DNA of 64,000 bases from Alterisphingorhabdus sp038748365 (GTDB lineage: Bacteria; Pseudomonadota; Alphaproteobacteria; Sphingomonadales; Sphingomonadaceae): assembly GCA_038748365.1 (NCBI GenBank), contig JBCDIZ010000001.1:186001-250000 (forward strand), written 5' to 3'. Positions 27,657 through 36,846 of the stretch are shown piece by piece. Below the pieces are notes generated by a model. That model did not search any database and had not been told where the DNA came from. It worked only from the letters and a program-made list of their open reading frames with translations. A program made the translations under genes and the position numbers. The first letter of the stretch is position 1. Each line of letters begins with the position of its first letter.

Positions 27657-28351
27657 TGCGCAAAATTGGCTTGATTGGCGGTATGAGCTGGGCTTCTACC
27701 GAGACCTATTATCGCCATATCAACACCGAGGTTCAGAAGCGCGCAGGCGGCATGTGCAGCGGCCCCATCGTCATGGAGAGCCTCAATTTCTGTGATCTCT
27801 CGCGGCTCGACACACAAGAACAATGGCGAAATGCGAGCAGGACGCTTTCCGAGGCGGCAGAGCGGCTTGAAGGGGCAGGGGCAAGCGCAATCTTGATCTG
27901 CGCCAACTCGATGCACAAGGTCTATGATGATGTTGTTGGAGCGGTATCAGTGCCGGTCATCCACATTGCCGATTGTGTCGGCGAGAAGATGCGGGCCGAT
28001 GGCATCAAGCGCGCTGCCCTGATCGGCACGCGCAATGTCATGACCGAGGGCTTTTATCGCCAGCGACTGGTGCGCCACGGCATCAAACTCAACCCGCCCA
28101 ATATGGAGCGCGTCGAGGAGCTGGACCGGATCATTTATGAAGAACTGATGTTGGGGCAGGCCACACGCGACGCCGAGCGGACGCTCAAAACCTTTCTCAC
28201 CAATATAGAGAAGGAAGAGGTGGAGGCTGTTGTTCTGGGCTGCACAGAGCTGGAGATGATCGTCAACACCAAGGCCAATGTGCTGCCGATATATGATGGC
28301 ACGAAGATCCATGCCGATGCGGCGGTCGAATGGATATTGGGTGGGGACTAG
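27656..28351 (+). CDS. Aspartate/glutamate racemase family protein
   Basis: PLP-independent amino-acid racemase of 231 residues. The N terminus KIGLIGGMSWASTETYY is typical of the aspartate racemase (RacD/YgeA) group. The two catalytic Cys are in LICANSMH (about residue 83) and VLGCTELE (about 194), both intact. The ATG overlaps the pntB stop (TGATG), so it is coupled to the transhydrogenase operon. Substrate could be Asp, Glu or another amino acid. A family B repeat follows. Confidence 0.9.
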   Translation: MRKIGLIGGMSWASTETYYRHINTEVQKRAGGMCSGPIVMESLNFCDLSRLDTQEQWRNASRTLSEAAERLEGAGASAILICANSMHKVYDDVVGAVSVPVIHIADCVGEKMRADGIKRAALIGTRNVMTEGFYRQRLVRHGIKLNPPNMERVEELDRIIYEELMLGQATRDAERTLKTFLTNIEKEEVEAVVLGCTELEMIVNTKANVLPIYDGTKIHADAAVEWILGGD

Positions 28352-28364
28352 CAGACAATAAATT

Positions 28365-28438
28365 CCGTTCGTGTCGAGCGAAGTCGAGACACTGCTCTCC
28401 CTGAGCCAAGGCCTCTCGACTGCGCTCGAGGCGAACGG
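28365..28438. repeat. Palindromic intergenic repeat, family B copy 2
   Basis: Outer arms CCGTTCG (28365-28371) and CGAACGG (28432-28438). The inner hairpins are those of copy 1 in swapped order: TGTCGAGCGAAGTCGACA-like first, then CCTCTCGACTGCGCTCGAGG. Lies between the racemase and dgt, 13 bases after the racemase stop. Confidence 0.88.
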
Positions 28439-28480
28439 TAATAAGACGCAATCTTGCTATAACTGTAACTGGTATACCGC

Positions 28481-29647
28481 ATGACCCGCGCTTCCTATGC
28501 CTCCGATCCAGCGCAAAGCCGGGGCCGCCTGCACCCGGAAAAGGACAGCGCGGTACGCGGACCACGTAATGCGTTTCAGCGTGATCGCGACCGGGTCATC
28601 CATTCCATTTCATTCCGCCGCCTGCGCCACAAAACGCAGGTATTTATTGCGCCGGATGGTGATCATTATCGCGTTCGGTTGACACACAGTCTGGAGGTTG
28701 CCCAGATCGGACGCGCCATTGCCCGGGCTTTGGGGCTGAATGAAGATCTGACCGAGGCGCTATGTCTGGCGCATGATATTGGCCATCCGCCTTTTGGTCA
28801 TGCCGGGGAAAAGGCACTGAATGATGTGATGGCCGATTGCGGCGGTTTTGACCATAATGCGCAGACATTACGTACATTGATGCGGTTGGACTCGCCCTAT
28901 CCTGACAGGCAGGGTCTCAACTTAAGCTGGGAAGTGCTCGAAGGTCTGGCCAAACATAATGGGCCGCTAGCCGAGTCGGGCTGGGCGATGGCGGAATGCG
29001 ATGCAGCGCTATCGCTGGAGCTGACAAGCCATGCATCGCTGGAGGCGCAAATTGCGGCGATTGCCGATGATATCGCCTATGATAATCACGATATTGACGA
29101 TGGCGTGCGCGCCGGATTTCTATGCCGCGAACAGCTTATGGAATTACCTTTTTTGGCAGAGCTATGGGCAAATATTCGCGTCAACTATCCCGATGCCAGC
29201 GAAGCGGCATTGCTGCGCGAGATGGTACGCAGCCAGATCGGTCTGATGGTCAATAATGTTATTGCGGCGACTAATGATCGCATTGAAAAGCACGCTATCA
29301 TCAGTGCCGATGACGTACGTAAGGCCGGTCTGACCATCGGCGGCTTTTCCGATGCAATGACCGCACAGGAGCGCGCGCTGAAGCGCTTTATGTATGCCAA
29401 TCTCTACCTGCATCCTGATCAGCAGGCAGCAGCAGATTGCGCGCGTGATATTATTGCCGAGCTGGCCCTGTATTATCGTGCTGATCCCATGCGATTGCCC
29501 GAGGATTGGCGACCTGCAGGAAGCGAGGATGATGTCCAGGCCGGGCGTCGGATTATGGACTTTATCGCCGGAATGACCGACCGCTACGCAATCAACCGCT
29601 ATGCCGAGCATATTGGCCCGGTGCCGAAGGGATTGCGGAATGTCTGA
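28481..29647 (+). CDS. dgt: dGTPase-like HD-domain triphosphohydrolase
   Basis: Deoxyguanosinetriphosphate triphosphohydrolase-like protein, 388 residues, hydrolysing dNTPs to deoxynucleoside and triphosphate. The HD-domain metal ligands are seen in RLTHSLEVAQIGR and LAHDIGHPPFGHAGE, with further ligands in AQIAAIADDIAYDNHDIDDG. The N-terminal block RNAFQRDRDRVIHSISFRRLR (quoted in part) and the C-terminal HIGPVPKGLRN are typical of the alphaproteobacterial form. Overlaps the next gene by 8 bases. Confidence 0.94.
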   Translation: MTRASYASDPAQSRGRLHPEKDSAVRGPRNAFQRDRDRVIHSISFRRLRHKTQVFIAPDGDHYRVRLTHSLEVAQIGRAIARALGLNEDLTEALCLAHDIGHPPFGHAGEKALNDVMADCGGFDHNAQTLRTLMRLDSPYPDRQGLNLSWEVLEGLAKHNGPLAESGWAMAECDAALSLELTSHASLEAQIAAIADDIAYDNHDIDDGVRAGFLCREQLMELPFLAELWANIRVNYPDASEAALLREMVRSQIGLMVNNVIAATNDRIEKHAIISADDVRKAGLTIGGFSDAMTAQERALKRFMYANLYLHPDQQAAADCARDIIAELALYYRADPMRLPEDWRPAGSEDDVQAGRRIMDFIAGMTDRYAINRYAEHIGPVPKGLRNV

Positions 29648-30341
29648 CTCTAAAAAACGGGTGCTGATTGTCGGCGCGACCGGTCTGGTCGGGCGCCAGA
29701 TTTTCCCGTTACTTGCGGATCGCGATGATCTTGCGGTGCGTGCGCTGGTGCGGCGCGGCGAGGATGATATGCCTGCTAACCATCAAGTCGCCGACCCATC
29801 TGTGTGGCCCGATGCCATTGCTGCGTGGAAGCCGCATGTCTTTATTTCAGCGCTGGGTATTACGCTGAAAAAAGCTGGTGGCGATAAGGCCGCCTTTCGC
29901 GCGGTGGACTATCAGCTGGTGCTCGATTGTGCAGCCGCAGCCCATGCTGCTGGAGCAGGTCATGCGATTATAGTGACAGCAGTTGGGGCCAATGCCAGAT
30001 CGCCTAATCTCTATCAACGAACCAAAGGCGAGGTGGAAGAGGCGGTGACTGCTTTGGGCTTTGACCGGCTCGATATAGTCCGCCCGGGCCTTTTGCGTGG
30101 CGAGCGTGTTGATGACCCGAGAATTATCGAAGGCCTCATGCTCGCGCTTGCGCCGATCACGGATAGCCTTTTGCCGCGAAGCTGGTCTCGCTATGGCTCG
30201 ATTGACAGCGCCAATGTTGCCCGCGCTATCGCCCAATTAGCCCTTAGCGACCAGGATGATGCGCACGATTCTAATCGCCATATGCATCATAATGACTCGC
30301 TACTGGGGTTGGCTGCTCAGATGACAGCAAAAAGCGGGTAA
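29640..30341 (+). CDS. NAD(P)-binding SDR-like epimerase/oxidoreductase
   Basis: Atypical short-chain dehydrogenase fold, 233 residues. Rossmann motif VGATGLVGRQ at residues 9-18; a YxxxK-like pair in LYQRTKGEVE and RPGLLRGERVDDPR in the later half resemble the HTATIP2/NmrA-type group. Start ATG 29640 (MSDSKKRV) overlaps the dgt stop, so the two are coupled. No substrate can be assigned. It ends just before the glycine riboswitch region. Confidence 0.85.
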   Translation: MSDSKKRVLIVGATGLVGRQIFPLLADRDDLAVRALVRRGEDDMPANHQVADPSVWPDAIAAWKPHVFISALGITLKKAGGDKAAFRAVDYQLVLDCAAAAHAAGAGHAIIVTAVGANARSPNLYQRTKGEVEEAVTALGFDRLDIVRPGLLRGERVDDPRIIEGLMLALAPITDSLLPRSWSRYGSIDSANVARAIAQLALSDQDDAHDSNRHMHHNDSLLGLAAQMTAKSG

Positions 30342-30429
30342 GACGTTCAGCTCGGCAATTGACAGCCCTTTGAGCATCCGCCACTGTTTTCGCACTCGAA
30401 TCGGCTCCAAAAGGCCGGTGCGTCACAAC

Positions 30430-30649
30430 GGGAGAGTGTCGGAATGGATGGAGAGTCCAGCCCGGCCGCCGAAGGAGCAACCGCCCCGGAAACTCTCAGG
30501 CTGTGGGACCGTTATGGCGCTGTGAAAATATGAGTACTCTGGAAAGCGCGCGCCAAAGCTTTAGCAAAGGTGGGCCACCGAAGGGGTAAGGAATGGCAGT
30601 GACATAAAGCACGTCATTCGAAAACTCTCAGGTTCCGTGACAGAGGGGG
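30430..30649 (+). promoter_or_regulatory. Tandem glycine riboswitch
   Basis: Two glycine aptamers in series upstream of gcvT. The first (about 30430-30520) has GGGAGAGT, GCCGCCGAAGGAGCAA and AAACTCTCAGGC, then GGGACCG. The second (about 30534-30649) has ACTCTGGAAAGC, GCCACCGAAGGGGTAAG, AAAACTCTCAGG and GACAGAGGGGG. These blocks match the conserved glycine-aptamer core. A tandem riboswitch before gcvTH normally turns expression on when glycine is high. Roughly 60 bases separate it from the gcvT start. Confidence 0.95.
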
Positions 30650-30711
30650 CTATCGGCACGCGGTGTTTTGTCGCTGTCTGATATGCACCTTGAATGCGGA
30701 AGGCCAACCTG

Positions 30712-31845
30712 ATGAGTGACGAAGCAACACAGACATTGCCGCTTGATGCATGGCATCGCGATAAAGGCGCGCGTATGGTGCCTTTTGCGGGTTATGCCAT
30801 GGCGATTCAATATGAAGGCATTATGGCTGAGCACCAATGGACCCGGGAAAACGCCGGTCTGTTTGATGTATCGCATATGGGGCAGCTACAGCTAAAGGGC
30901 GAGGGCGCAGCAGAAGCGCTGGAGCGGATTGTGCCCGGCGATATCTCGGCGCTGAAGCCCGGCAAGATGCGCTACTCGCTGCTGCTGGCCGAGGATGGCG
31001 GCATTCTTGACGATATGATGATCACCAATACCGGTCAGAATCTCTATATCGTCGTCAACGGCGCAGTGAAGCATCAGGATATCGCTTATATGCGTGCGCA
31101 GTTGCCCGAGAGTATTGAGCTGGTGCATATGGAAGACCAAGCGCTGCTGGCTCTACAGGGCCCAAAGGCAGCGGAAGCGCTGGCGCAGCTCGGCATCACC
31201 GGACGGGAAGCAGGCTGGCCGGGCCCGGATGATCTTTATTTCATGGATGCCGCGCCCTGCCTTTGGGGTGAGGTGCCACTGGGTATCAGCCGGTCGGGCT
31301 ATACTGGTGAAGATGGCTTCGAGATTTCCGTGCCTGCCGAGCATGTGACTGCACTCGCTGATGCATTATGCAAACAGTCTGAGGTCAAACCGATCGGGCT
31401 GGGTGCACGCGATTCCTTGCGGCTTGAGGCTGGCTTGCCGCTTTATGGTCATGATCTCGATCCCGCAATTGACCCTGTGCAGGGCAATCTCACTTTCGCC
31501 ATCTCCAAAGCGCGCCGTAACGCGAGCGGCTTTCATGGCTCGGACCGGATTTTGGCGGCGCTTGAGAACGGCCCTGACAAGAAGCGCGTCGGTTTTGCGG
31601 TCGAGGGCCGTATGCCTGTGCGCGAGGGTGCGTCAATATTTGCGGGTGATATCGAGATTGGCGTGATCACTTCAGGCGGTTTCGCTCCTACTATCGGGGC
31701 GCCGATTGCCATGGGCTTTGTCGCCGCCGATCATGCCGCACTCGACACCCAGCTTGAAGCCGAAGTGCGCGGCAAGCGGGTGCCGATTACCGTTACCAAA
31801 ATGCCCTTTGTTCCCAATGGATATCGCCGGAAAGGAAAATCCTGA
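30712..31845 (+). CDS. gcvT: Glycine cleavage system T protein (aminomethyltransferase)
   Basis: Transfers the methylene group from aminomethyl-lipoyl-H protein to tetrahydrofolate. 377 residues from ATG 30712 (AAGG about 10 bases upstream; an in-frame ATG at 30694 is less likely). Family blocks: PFAGYAMAIQYEGI, FDVSHMGQ, SRSGYTGEDGFEISVP, GARDSLRLEAGLPLYGHDLD and the C-terminal GCV_T_C barrel (GGFAPTIGAPIAMGFV). First gene of the riboswitch-controlled operon; its TGA overlaps the gcvH ATG. Confidence 0.96.
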   Translation: MSDEATQTLPLDAWHRDKGARMVPFAGYAMAIQYEGIMAEHQWTRENAGLFDVSHMGQLQLKGEGAAEALERIVPGDISALKPGKMRYSLLLAEDGGILDDMMITNTGQNLYIVVNGAVKHQDIAYMRAQLPESIELVHMEDQALLALQGPKAAEALAQLGITGREAGWPGPDDLYFMDAAPCLWGEVPLGISRSGYTGEDGFEISVPAEHVTALADALCKQSEVKPIGLGARDSLRLEAGLPLYGHDLDPAIDPVQGNLTFAISKARRNASGFHGSDRILAALENGPDKKRVGFAVEGRMPVREGASIFAGDIEIGVITSGGFAPTIGAPIAMGFVAADHAALDTQLEAEVRGKRVPITVTKMPFVPNGYRRKGKS

Positions 31846-32216
31846 TGAGCCGTTATTTCACCGATGAGCATGAATGGATCGAAGTCGATGGCGATACTGC
31901 CACGGTTGGCATCACCGATTATGCCCAGGAGCAGCTGGGCGATGTCGTCTTTGTCGAGGTGCCCGAAGCCGGTAAAGAAGTAGGCAAGGGCGATGACGCG
32001 GCTGTGGTTGAGTCCGTCAAGGCCGCCAGCGATGTCTATGCGCCGGTTTCCGGCACTGTCACCGAGGGCAATGCCGCTCTGGCCGACGACCCGGCGCTGG
32101 TGAATAGCGATCCGGAAGGCGATGGCTGGTTTTTCAAACTGACGCTTGCCGATCCGTCCGAGCTGGAAGGCCTGATGGATGAGGCGGGATACAAAGCGTT
32201 TGTAGAGAGTTTGTGA
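31845..32216 (+). CDS. gcvH: Glycine cleavage system H protein
   Basis: Lipoyl carrier of the glycine cleavage complex, 123 residues. The lipoylated Lys is in VVESVKAASDVYAPVSG; EHEWIEVDGDTATVGITDYAQ is the usual N-terminal motif. Coupled to gcvT by start/stop overlap. A palindromic repeat begins 10 bases after the stop and separates it from gcvPA. Confidence 0.97.
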   Translation: MSRYFTDEHEWIEVDGDTATVGITDYAQEQLGDVVFVEVPEAGKEVGKGDDAAVVESVKAASDVYAPVSGTVTEGNAALADDPALVNSDPEGDGWFFKLTLADPSELEGLMDEAGYKAFVESL

Positions 32217-32225
32217 GGACATAAG

Positions 32226-32323
32226 CCCCTCCCGCCTGCGGGAGGGGTTTGGGGAGGGAGTGTCTAAGCGCACACCCTTTAAGTTTCAGACCCTCCCCCG
32301 ACCCCTCCCGTAAACGGGAGGGG
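32226..32323. repeat. Palindromic repeat, family A-like copy inside the gcv operon
   Basis: Two perfect hairpins of 9-base stem and 4-base loop: CCCCTCCCG-CCTG-CGGGAGGGG (32226-32247) and CCCCTCCCG-TAAA-CGGGAGGGG (32302-32323). It fills the gap between gcvH and gcvPA. Hairpins here could protect the upstream gcvTH message or thin out transcription of gcvP; this is inference. It is related in style to the units at 14151 and 56668, but the core is CCCTCCCG rather than CTCCCCG. Confidence 0.85.
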
Positions 32324-32341
32324 AGAAATTGGAGAAAAGTA

Positions 32342-33718
32342 ATGCGCTATTTGCCGCTCAATAATGAAGACCGCAGCGCGATGCTCGCACGGGTCGGCGC
32401 TTCGAGCATCGATGACCTGTTCGTCGATGTGCCCGATGCTGCGGTGCTCGACGGGCCGATCCATGATCTGCCGAACCATGCCAGCGAATTGGCGGTGGAA
32501 CGGCATATGGCCAAGCTGGCATCAGAAAACAGTGTCGCCGGTAATGCGCCTTTCTTCCTTGGGGCAGGGGCCTATCGCCATCATGTACCCGCCAGCGTTG
32601 ATCACATCATTCAGCGCGGCGAGTTTCTCACAGCCTATACGCCTTATCAGCCGGAAATCGCGCAGGGCACGCTGCAAATGCTGTTCGAATTCCAGACTCA
32701 GGTGGCGCGTCTCTTTGGTTGTGATGTTGCCAATGCCAGCATGTATGATGGCTCGACCGCCTGCTGGGAGGCGATTGTTATGGCGCGGCGGATCACCCGG
32801 CGCGGCAAGGCGCTGCTCTCTTCGGGCCTGCACCCGCATTATGTCTCGGTCTGTCAGACCATGGCGCGTTTCACCAAGGATGATCTGCGCGTCAGCCATC
32901 CCGATTTTTCCGGTGCGACCGATTATGATGCATTGATCGACCAGATTGACAGCGATACCAGCTGTGTCGTGGTGCAATATCCCGATATTTTGGGCCGCAT
33001 TGACGATATGACGCGGCTTGCGACACGCGCCGCAGAGCATAAGGCGCTGTTGATCGCGGTTGTTACCGAGCCGGTAGCGCTGGGCGCGATAAAGAGCCCG
33101 GGCGAGATGGGTGCGGATATTGTGGTTGGCGAGGGGCAGTCCATCGGCGTCGGCCTGCAATTTGGCGGACCTTATGTCGGTCTGTTCGGCTGTAAACAGA
33201 AATATGTTCGCCAGATGCCAGGGCGGCTGTGCGGCGAAACCGTCGACGCCGATGGCGAGCGTGGCTATGTGCTGACACTCTCGACCCGCGAACAGCATAT
33301 CCGCCGTGAAAAGGCGACCTCGAATATCTGCACCAATAGCGGTCTGTGCGCATTGGCCTTCAGCGTCCATATGACTCTGCTGGGTGAGGCGGGGCTGCGC
33401 CGATTGGCCGCGGTTAATCATGCCATGGCGGTTAAGGCCGCCGAGCGGCTTGAGCAAATTGACGGTATCTCAGTGGTCAATGACCGCTTCTTCAACGAGT
33501 TTACCGTGCATCTGGGTCGCGATGCCCGCGATATCATCCGCACATTGGCGGATCGTGGCATATTGGCCGGGGTGTCGCTCGGACGGCTTTATCCAGACGC
33601 TGAGGAATTGGCAGATGGTCTGGTGATCGCGGTGACCGAGACGGTGACCGATGAGGACATAGAAGAGCTGGCGACGGCGCTGGAAGATATTTTGCAGGAG
33701 CTAGGCACATGGGCATGA
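32342..33718 (+). CDS. gcvPA: Glycine dehydrogenase (decarboxylating) subunit 1
   Basis: First half of the split P protein, which with GcvPB decarboxylates glycine. 458 residues from ATG 32342 (GGAG 8 bases upstream; an upstream in-frame extension would be translated repeat). Family blocks: MRYLPLNNEDRSAML, FLGAGAYRHHVPA, FLTAYTPYQPEIAQGTLQ, ASMYDGSTA, GLFGCKQKYVRQMPGRL and the conserved REQHIRREKATSNICTN. Overlaps gcvPB by 10 bases. Confidence 0.96.
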   Translation: MRYLPLNNEDRSAMLARVGASSIDDLFVDVPDAAVLDGPIHDLPNHASELAVERHMAKLASENSVAGNAPFFLGAGAYRHHVPASVDHIIQRGEFLTAYTPYQPEIAQGTLQMLFEFQTQVARLFGCDVANASMYDGSTACWEAIVMARRITRRGKALLSSGLHPHYVSVCQTMARFTKDDLRVSHPDFSGATDYDALIDQIDSDTSCVVVQYPDILGRIDDMTRLATRAAEHKALLIAVVTEPVALGAIKSPGEMGADIVVGEGQSIGVGLQFGGPYVGLFGCKQKYVRQMPGRLCGETVDADGERGYVLTLSTREQHIRREKATSNICTNSGLCALAFSVHMTLLGEAGLRRLAAVNHAMAVKAAERLEQIDGISVVNDRFFNEFTVHLGRDARDIIRTLADRGILAGVSLGRLYPDAEELADGLVIAVTETVTDEDIEELATALEDILQELGTWA

Positions 33719-35283
33719 ATTCTGTTGGTCGCGCGACCGCGCCGCAAGCAGCCTCTGCTGATAGCGCGCCATCAACCGCCACCGGCAACCGTGCGTTATT
33801 GTTGAAAGAGGCACTGATCTTTGAAAGCGGCGCCTATGATCGCACTGGCGTCGATATCCCCGATGCGCCGGAAGTTAAAAGCCGTCTTGGTGGTCTGGAG
33901 CGCGATACGGTTATCGGTCTCCCGGGTCTCGCCGAAGGCGAGACTGTGCGACACTATACCCGCCTGTCGCGGCAGAATTATGCGATTGACCTTGGGCTGT
34001 TTCCGCTTGGCTCCTGCACCATGAAGCATAATCCGCGGCTTAATGAGAAGGTGGCGCGGATTCCGGGCTTTGCCGATATCCACCCGCTGCAGCCGATCCA
34101 TAGCGTGCAGGGCGCACTGCGGGTCGTCCATGAACTCGGCGAATGGCTTAAAAAACTGACCAATATGCCGGCTGTTTCCATGTCGCCAAAAGCAGGCGCG
34201 CACGGTGAACTATGTGGCGTTCTCGCTATCCGCTCGGCACTTGAGGCACGCGGCGATGCGCGTGAGGTTATTCTCGTGCCGACCAGCGCGCATGGTACTA
34301 ATCCTGCGACAGCCGCTTTTGCCGGTTATAAGGTCGAGGATATCCCCGCGACCGAAGAGGGCAGGGTTGATCTCGAAGCACTGAAAGCGCGCCTCGGCCC
34401 CGATGTTGCGGGTGTAATGATCACTAACCCCAATACCTGCGGCCTATTCGAACGCGATATGAAAGCGATCTCCGATGCGGTGCATGAAGCTGGCGGCTTT
34501 GTTTATTGCGACGGTGCGAATTTCAACGCCATTGTCGGCCGGGTGCGCCCGGGCGATCTCGGCGTCGATGCGATGCATATCAATCTGCACAAAACCTTCT
34601 CCACGCCCCATGGTGGCGGTGGCCCTGGTTCCGGCCCGGTTGTGTTCTCCGAAGCACTGGCACCCTTTGCACCGCTGCCTTTTGTCGAAGAAGGCGATGA
34701 TGGTCTGCTGCATATTATTGAGGAAGAGACCGCCCAGGAGCATCATGATCAGAGCTTTGGCCGCATGGTGGCGTTTCATGGCCAGATGGGCATGTTCACC
34801 CGGGCTCTGACCTACATGCTGAGCCATGGTGCCGATGGCCTTCGCCAAGTCGCAGAGGATGCCGTGCTCAATGCCAATTATGTTCTGCGTTCGATGGAAG
34901 ATCTGATCGACGCGCCCTTTGCTGGGTCCGGCCCCTGTATGCATGAGGCGCTGTTCTCGGACGATAATTTTGCCGAGGGCTTCTCTACCCTCGATCTCGC
35001 CAAGGGCCTTATCGATGAAGGCTTCCATCCGATGACCGTGTTCTTCCCGCTTGTGGTGCATGGTGCGATGCTGGTTGAGCCGACCGAGACCGAGAGCAAG
35101 GCGGCACTGGATCAGTTTATTCTCGCTTTCCGTGCCGTCGCGGAGCGGGCAATTGCTGGTGATGAGAGCCTGAAATCCGCACCGCATCATGCGCCGCTAA
35201 AACGTCTTGACGAGACACAGGCTGCGCGCAAGCCGGTGCTGGTGTGGAGCGACCCTGAACCACAAGCCGAAGCGGCGGAGTGA
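33709..35283 (+). CDS. gcvPB: Glycine dehydrogenase (decarboxylating) subunit 2
   Basis: PLP-carrying half of the split P protein, 524 residues. The PLP Lys is in NLHKTFSTPHGGGGPGSGP; other blocks are DLGLFPLGSCTMKHNP, SAHGTNPATAAFAGY and MLVEPTETESK. The N-terminal ~30 residues are Ala/Ser-rich and variable. Start at ATG 33709; ATG 33715, which overlaps the gcvPA stop as ATGA, is equally possible. Its stop overlaps the transporter gene, so the operon may extend further. Confidence 0.96.
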   Translation: MGMNSVGRATAPQAASADSAPSTATGNRALLLKEALIFESGAYDRTGVDIPDAPEVKSRLGGLERDTVIGLPGLAEGETVRHYTRLSRQNYAIDLGLFPLGSCTMKHNPRLNEKVARIPGFADIHPLQPIHSVQGALRVVHELGEWLKKLTNMPAVSMSPKAGAHGELCGVLAIRSALEARGDAREVILVPTSAHGTNPATAAFAGYKVEDIPATEEGRVDLEALKARLGPDVAGVMITNPNTCGLFERDMKAISDAVHEAGGFVYCDGANFNAIVGRVRPGDLGVDAMHINLHKTFSTPHGGGGPGSGPVVFSEALAPFAPLPFVEEGDDGLLHIIEEETAQEHHDQSFGRMVAFHGQMGMFTRALTYMLSHGADGLRQVAEDAVLNANYVLRSMEDLIDAPFAGSGPCMHEALFSDDNFAEGFSTLDLAKGLIDEGFHPMTVFFPLVVHGAMLVEPTETESKAALDQFILAFRAVAERAIAGDESLKSAPHHAPLKRLDETQAARKPVLVWSDPEPQAEAAE

Positions 35284-36281
35284 CGGGCAGCGCTTTGACG
35301 CGTCTGGTACAGGGCGCGACTAATCTCTTTGCGCTCTGGACGGTGCTCGGCACGCTCTGGGCATGGCTTGTTCCTGCGCATTTTCTCTGGGTAACCGATG
35401 GCCGGTTTCAGCCCTTTGGCCAACCGCTGATCAGCGTGCTGCTAGGCATTATCATGCTGGGCATGGGGCTGACGCTCACGCTGGAGGATTTTCGCCGCGT
35501 CGCGCAAATCCCGCGCTGCGTGGCGACAGGGGTGGTACTGCAATTCACGATCATGCCTATTGCTGGCGTTACCCTTGCCACAGTGTTCGCGCTCGAACCC
35601 GGTCTTGCAGTGGGCCTGATCTTAGTGTCCTGCTGCCCAGGCGGTACCGCGTCCAATGTTGTGGCCTATCTCGCCCGGGCTAATCTGGCGCTTTCGGTCA
35701 CGATGACTATGGCTTCAACACTGGTGGCCATCATCGCGACACCACTGCTTACCGGATGGTTGGCGGACAAGTTTGTCGCGATTGATCGCTGGAGCCTGTT
35801 TGTAAATATGGTGTCGATCGTACTGATTCCCGTAGTTGCTGGTGTCGTACTCAAGCAGCTTTTCCCGCGTGCAGCAGATCGGGTTTCGGTGGTGTCCCCG
35901 CTGGTCTCAGCACTGGTTGTGGTGATTATCGTTGCCGGGATTATCGCCGCATCCAAACCGCTAATAGAGGAACATTTCGGGGTTTTGATGCTCGCGGTGT
36001 TATTGCTCCACGTCTTTGGCTTTGGTCTTGGTTATGTACTGACCGCACTTCTCGGACAGGGCATTGGCGAACGGCGGACGATTAGCATTGAAGTAGGCAT
36101 GCAAAATAGCGGTCTCGGTTCCTCATTGGCATCAACCCCTGCCTTTGCCGCCCAATTTGCTACACCAATGCAGGCCGCTCTTGCTCCCGTACCGAGTGCG
36201 ATATCATCGGTTTATCATGTGGTTATTGGCAGTTTGTTAGCGGCGATATGGCGTCGTGATACAGCAAAAATAGAAGACTAA
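35280..36281 (+). CDS. Bile acid:sodium symporter (BASS) family transporter
   Basis: Ten-helix BASS-family permease, 333 residues, GTG start at 35280 overlapping the gcvPB stop. Family motifs: GIIMLGMGLTLTLEDFRRV, SCCPGGTASNVVAYLARANLALSV (quoted in part) and the sodium-site segment VGMQNSGLGSSLA. Bacterial members import organic anions with sodium, and the substrate need not be bile acid. Coupling to gcvPB suggests coexpression under the glycine riboswitch, and a link to glycine or one-carbon metabolites is conceivable, but this is inference. Confidence 0.9.
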   Translation: MTGSALTRLVQGATNLFALWTVLGTLWAWLVPAHFLWVTDGRFQPFGQPLISVLLGIIMLGMGLTLTLEDFRRVAQIPRCVATGVVLQFTIMPIAGVTLATVFALEPGLAVGLILVSCCPGGTASNVVAYLARANLALSVTMTMASTLVAIIATPLLTGWLADKFVAIDRWSLFVNMVSIVLIPVVAGVVLKQLFPRAADRVSVVSPLVSALVVVIIVAGIIAASKPLIEEHFGVLMLAVLLLHVFGFGLGYVLTALLGQGIGERRTISIEVGMQNSGLGSSLASTPAFAAQFATPMQAALAPVPSAISSVYHVVIGSLLAAIWRRDTAKIED

Positions 36282-36284
36282 GCG

Positions 36285-36761
36285 CTAAAGCCAGCGGCGC
36301 ACTTTCTTCTGATAATCCAGAAAACTCTTGCCGAAACGCCGGGTGAGATACTCCTCCTCCGCGCGGATAACGAACCGGTCGATCGCCAGCACTGCAAAAG
36401 GCAGAAACAATAGCGTGCCCGCACTGTCCAGCCAGAATACAAAGCCGAGCATAATCATCGCCATGGCTAGATACATCGGGTTGCGGCTGTGGCGATAGGG
36501 GCCGCGCGCGATAATAACCTCGGTCGCGGTCCACGGCTCGGGGTTTTCACCCGCCTTGCTGAATAACCCCATGGAGACGATAATAACCGCAATCCCGGTC
36601 GCGATCAGCGCTACGCCAAACCATTCAAACTCAACTTGAGGCACAATGGAGGGCAGGGGTAGCAGCCTATCAAGGATGCACCCCAGCAGGATAAAGCCGA
36701 GATATACCAGTGGCGGCGGAAAGCGCACATTAGGCGCGTCTTTTTTCGCTTTTTCGGCCAA
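36285..36761 (-). CDS. Isoprenylcysteine/phospholipid methyltransferase-like membrane protein
   Basis: Integral membrane methyltransferase of the ICMT/PEMT superfamily, 158 residues with four helices. The SAM-binding signature is GPYRHSRNPMYLA, followed in the C-terminal region by the EEEYLTRRFG and YQKKVRRWL motifs usual for the group. Substrate unknown; bacterial members rarely act on isoprenylcysteine. Convergent with the BASS gene (3 bases apart). Confidence 0.85.
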   Translation of the reverse strand: MAEKAKKDAPNVRFPPPLVYLGFILLGCILDRLLPLPSIVPQVEFEWFGVALIATGIAVIIVSMGLFSKAGENPEPWTATEVIIARGPYRHSRNPMYLAMAMIMLGFVFWLDSAGTLLFLPFAVLAIDRFVIRAEEEYLTRRFGKSFLDYQKKVRRWL

Positions 36762-36846
36762 TAGACTGTCTTTCCCGGTTGCTATTGGGCTAATCTAGGA
36801 ATGATCGCTGGCAAAGACCAGCCATAGACTGAAACAAGGAACAGCC

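Noticed and set aside
30342..30429. Small gene between the NAD(P)-binding gene and the riboswitch
   Set aside because: No open frame with a ribosome site; the region is short leader sequence.
32522..33457. 311-codon open frame antisense to gcvPA
   Set aside because: Same reason: lies wholly inside a well-supported gene on the other strand.
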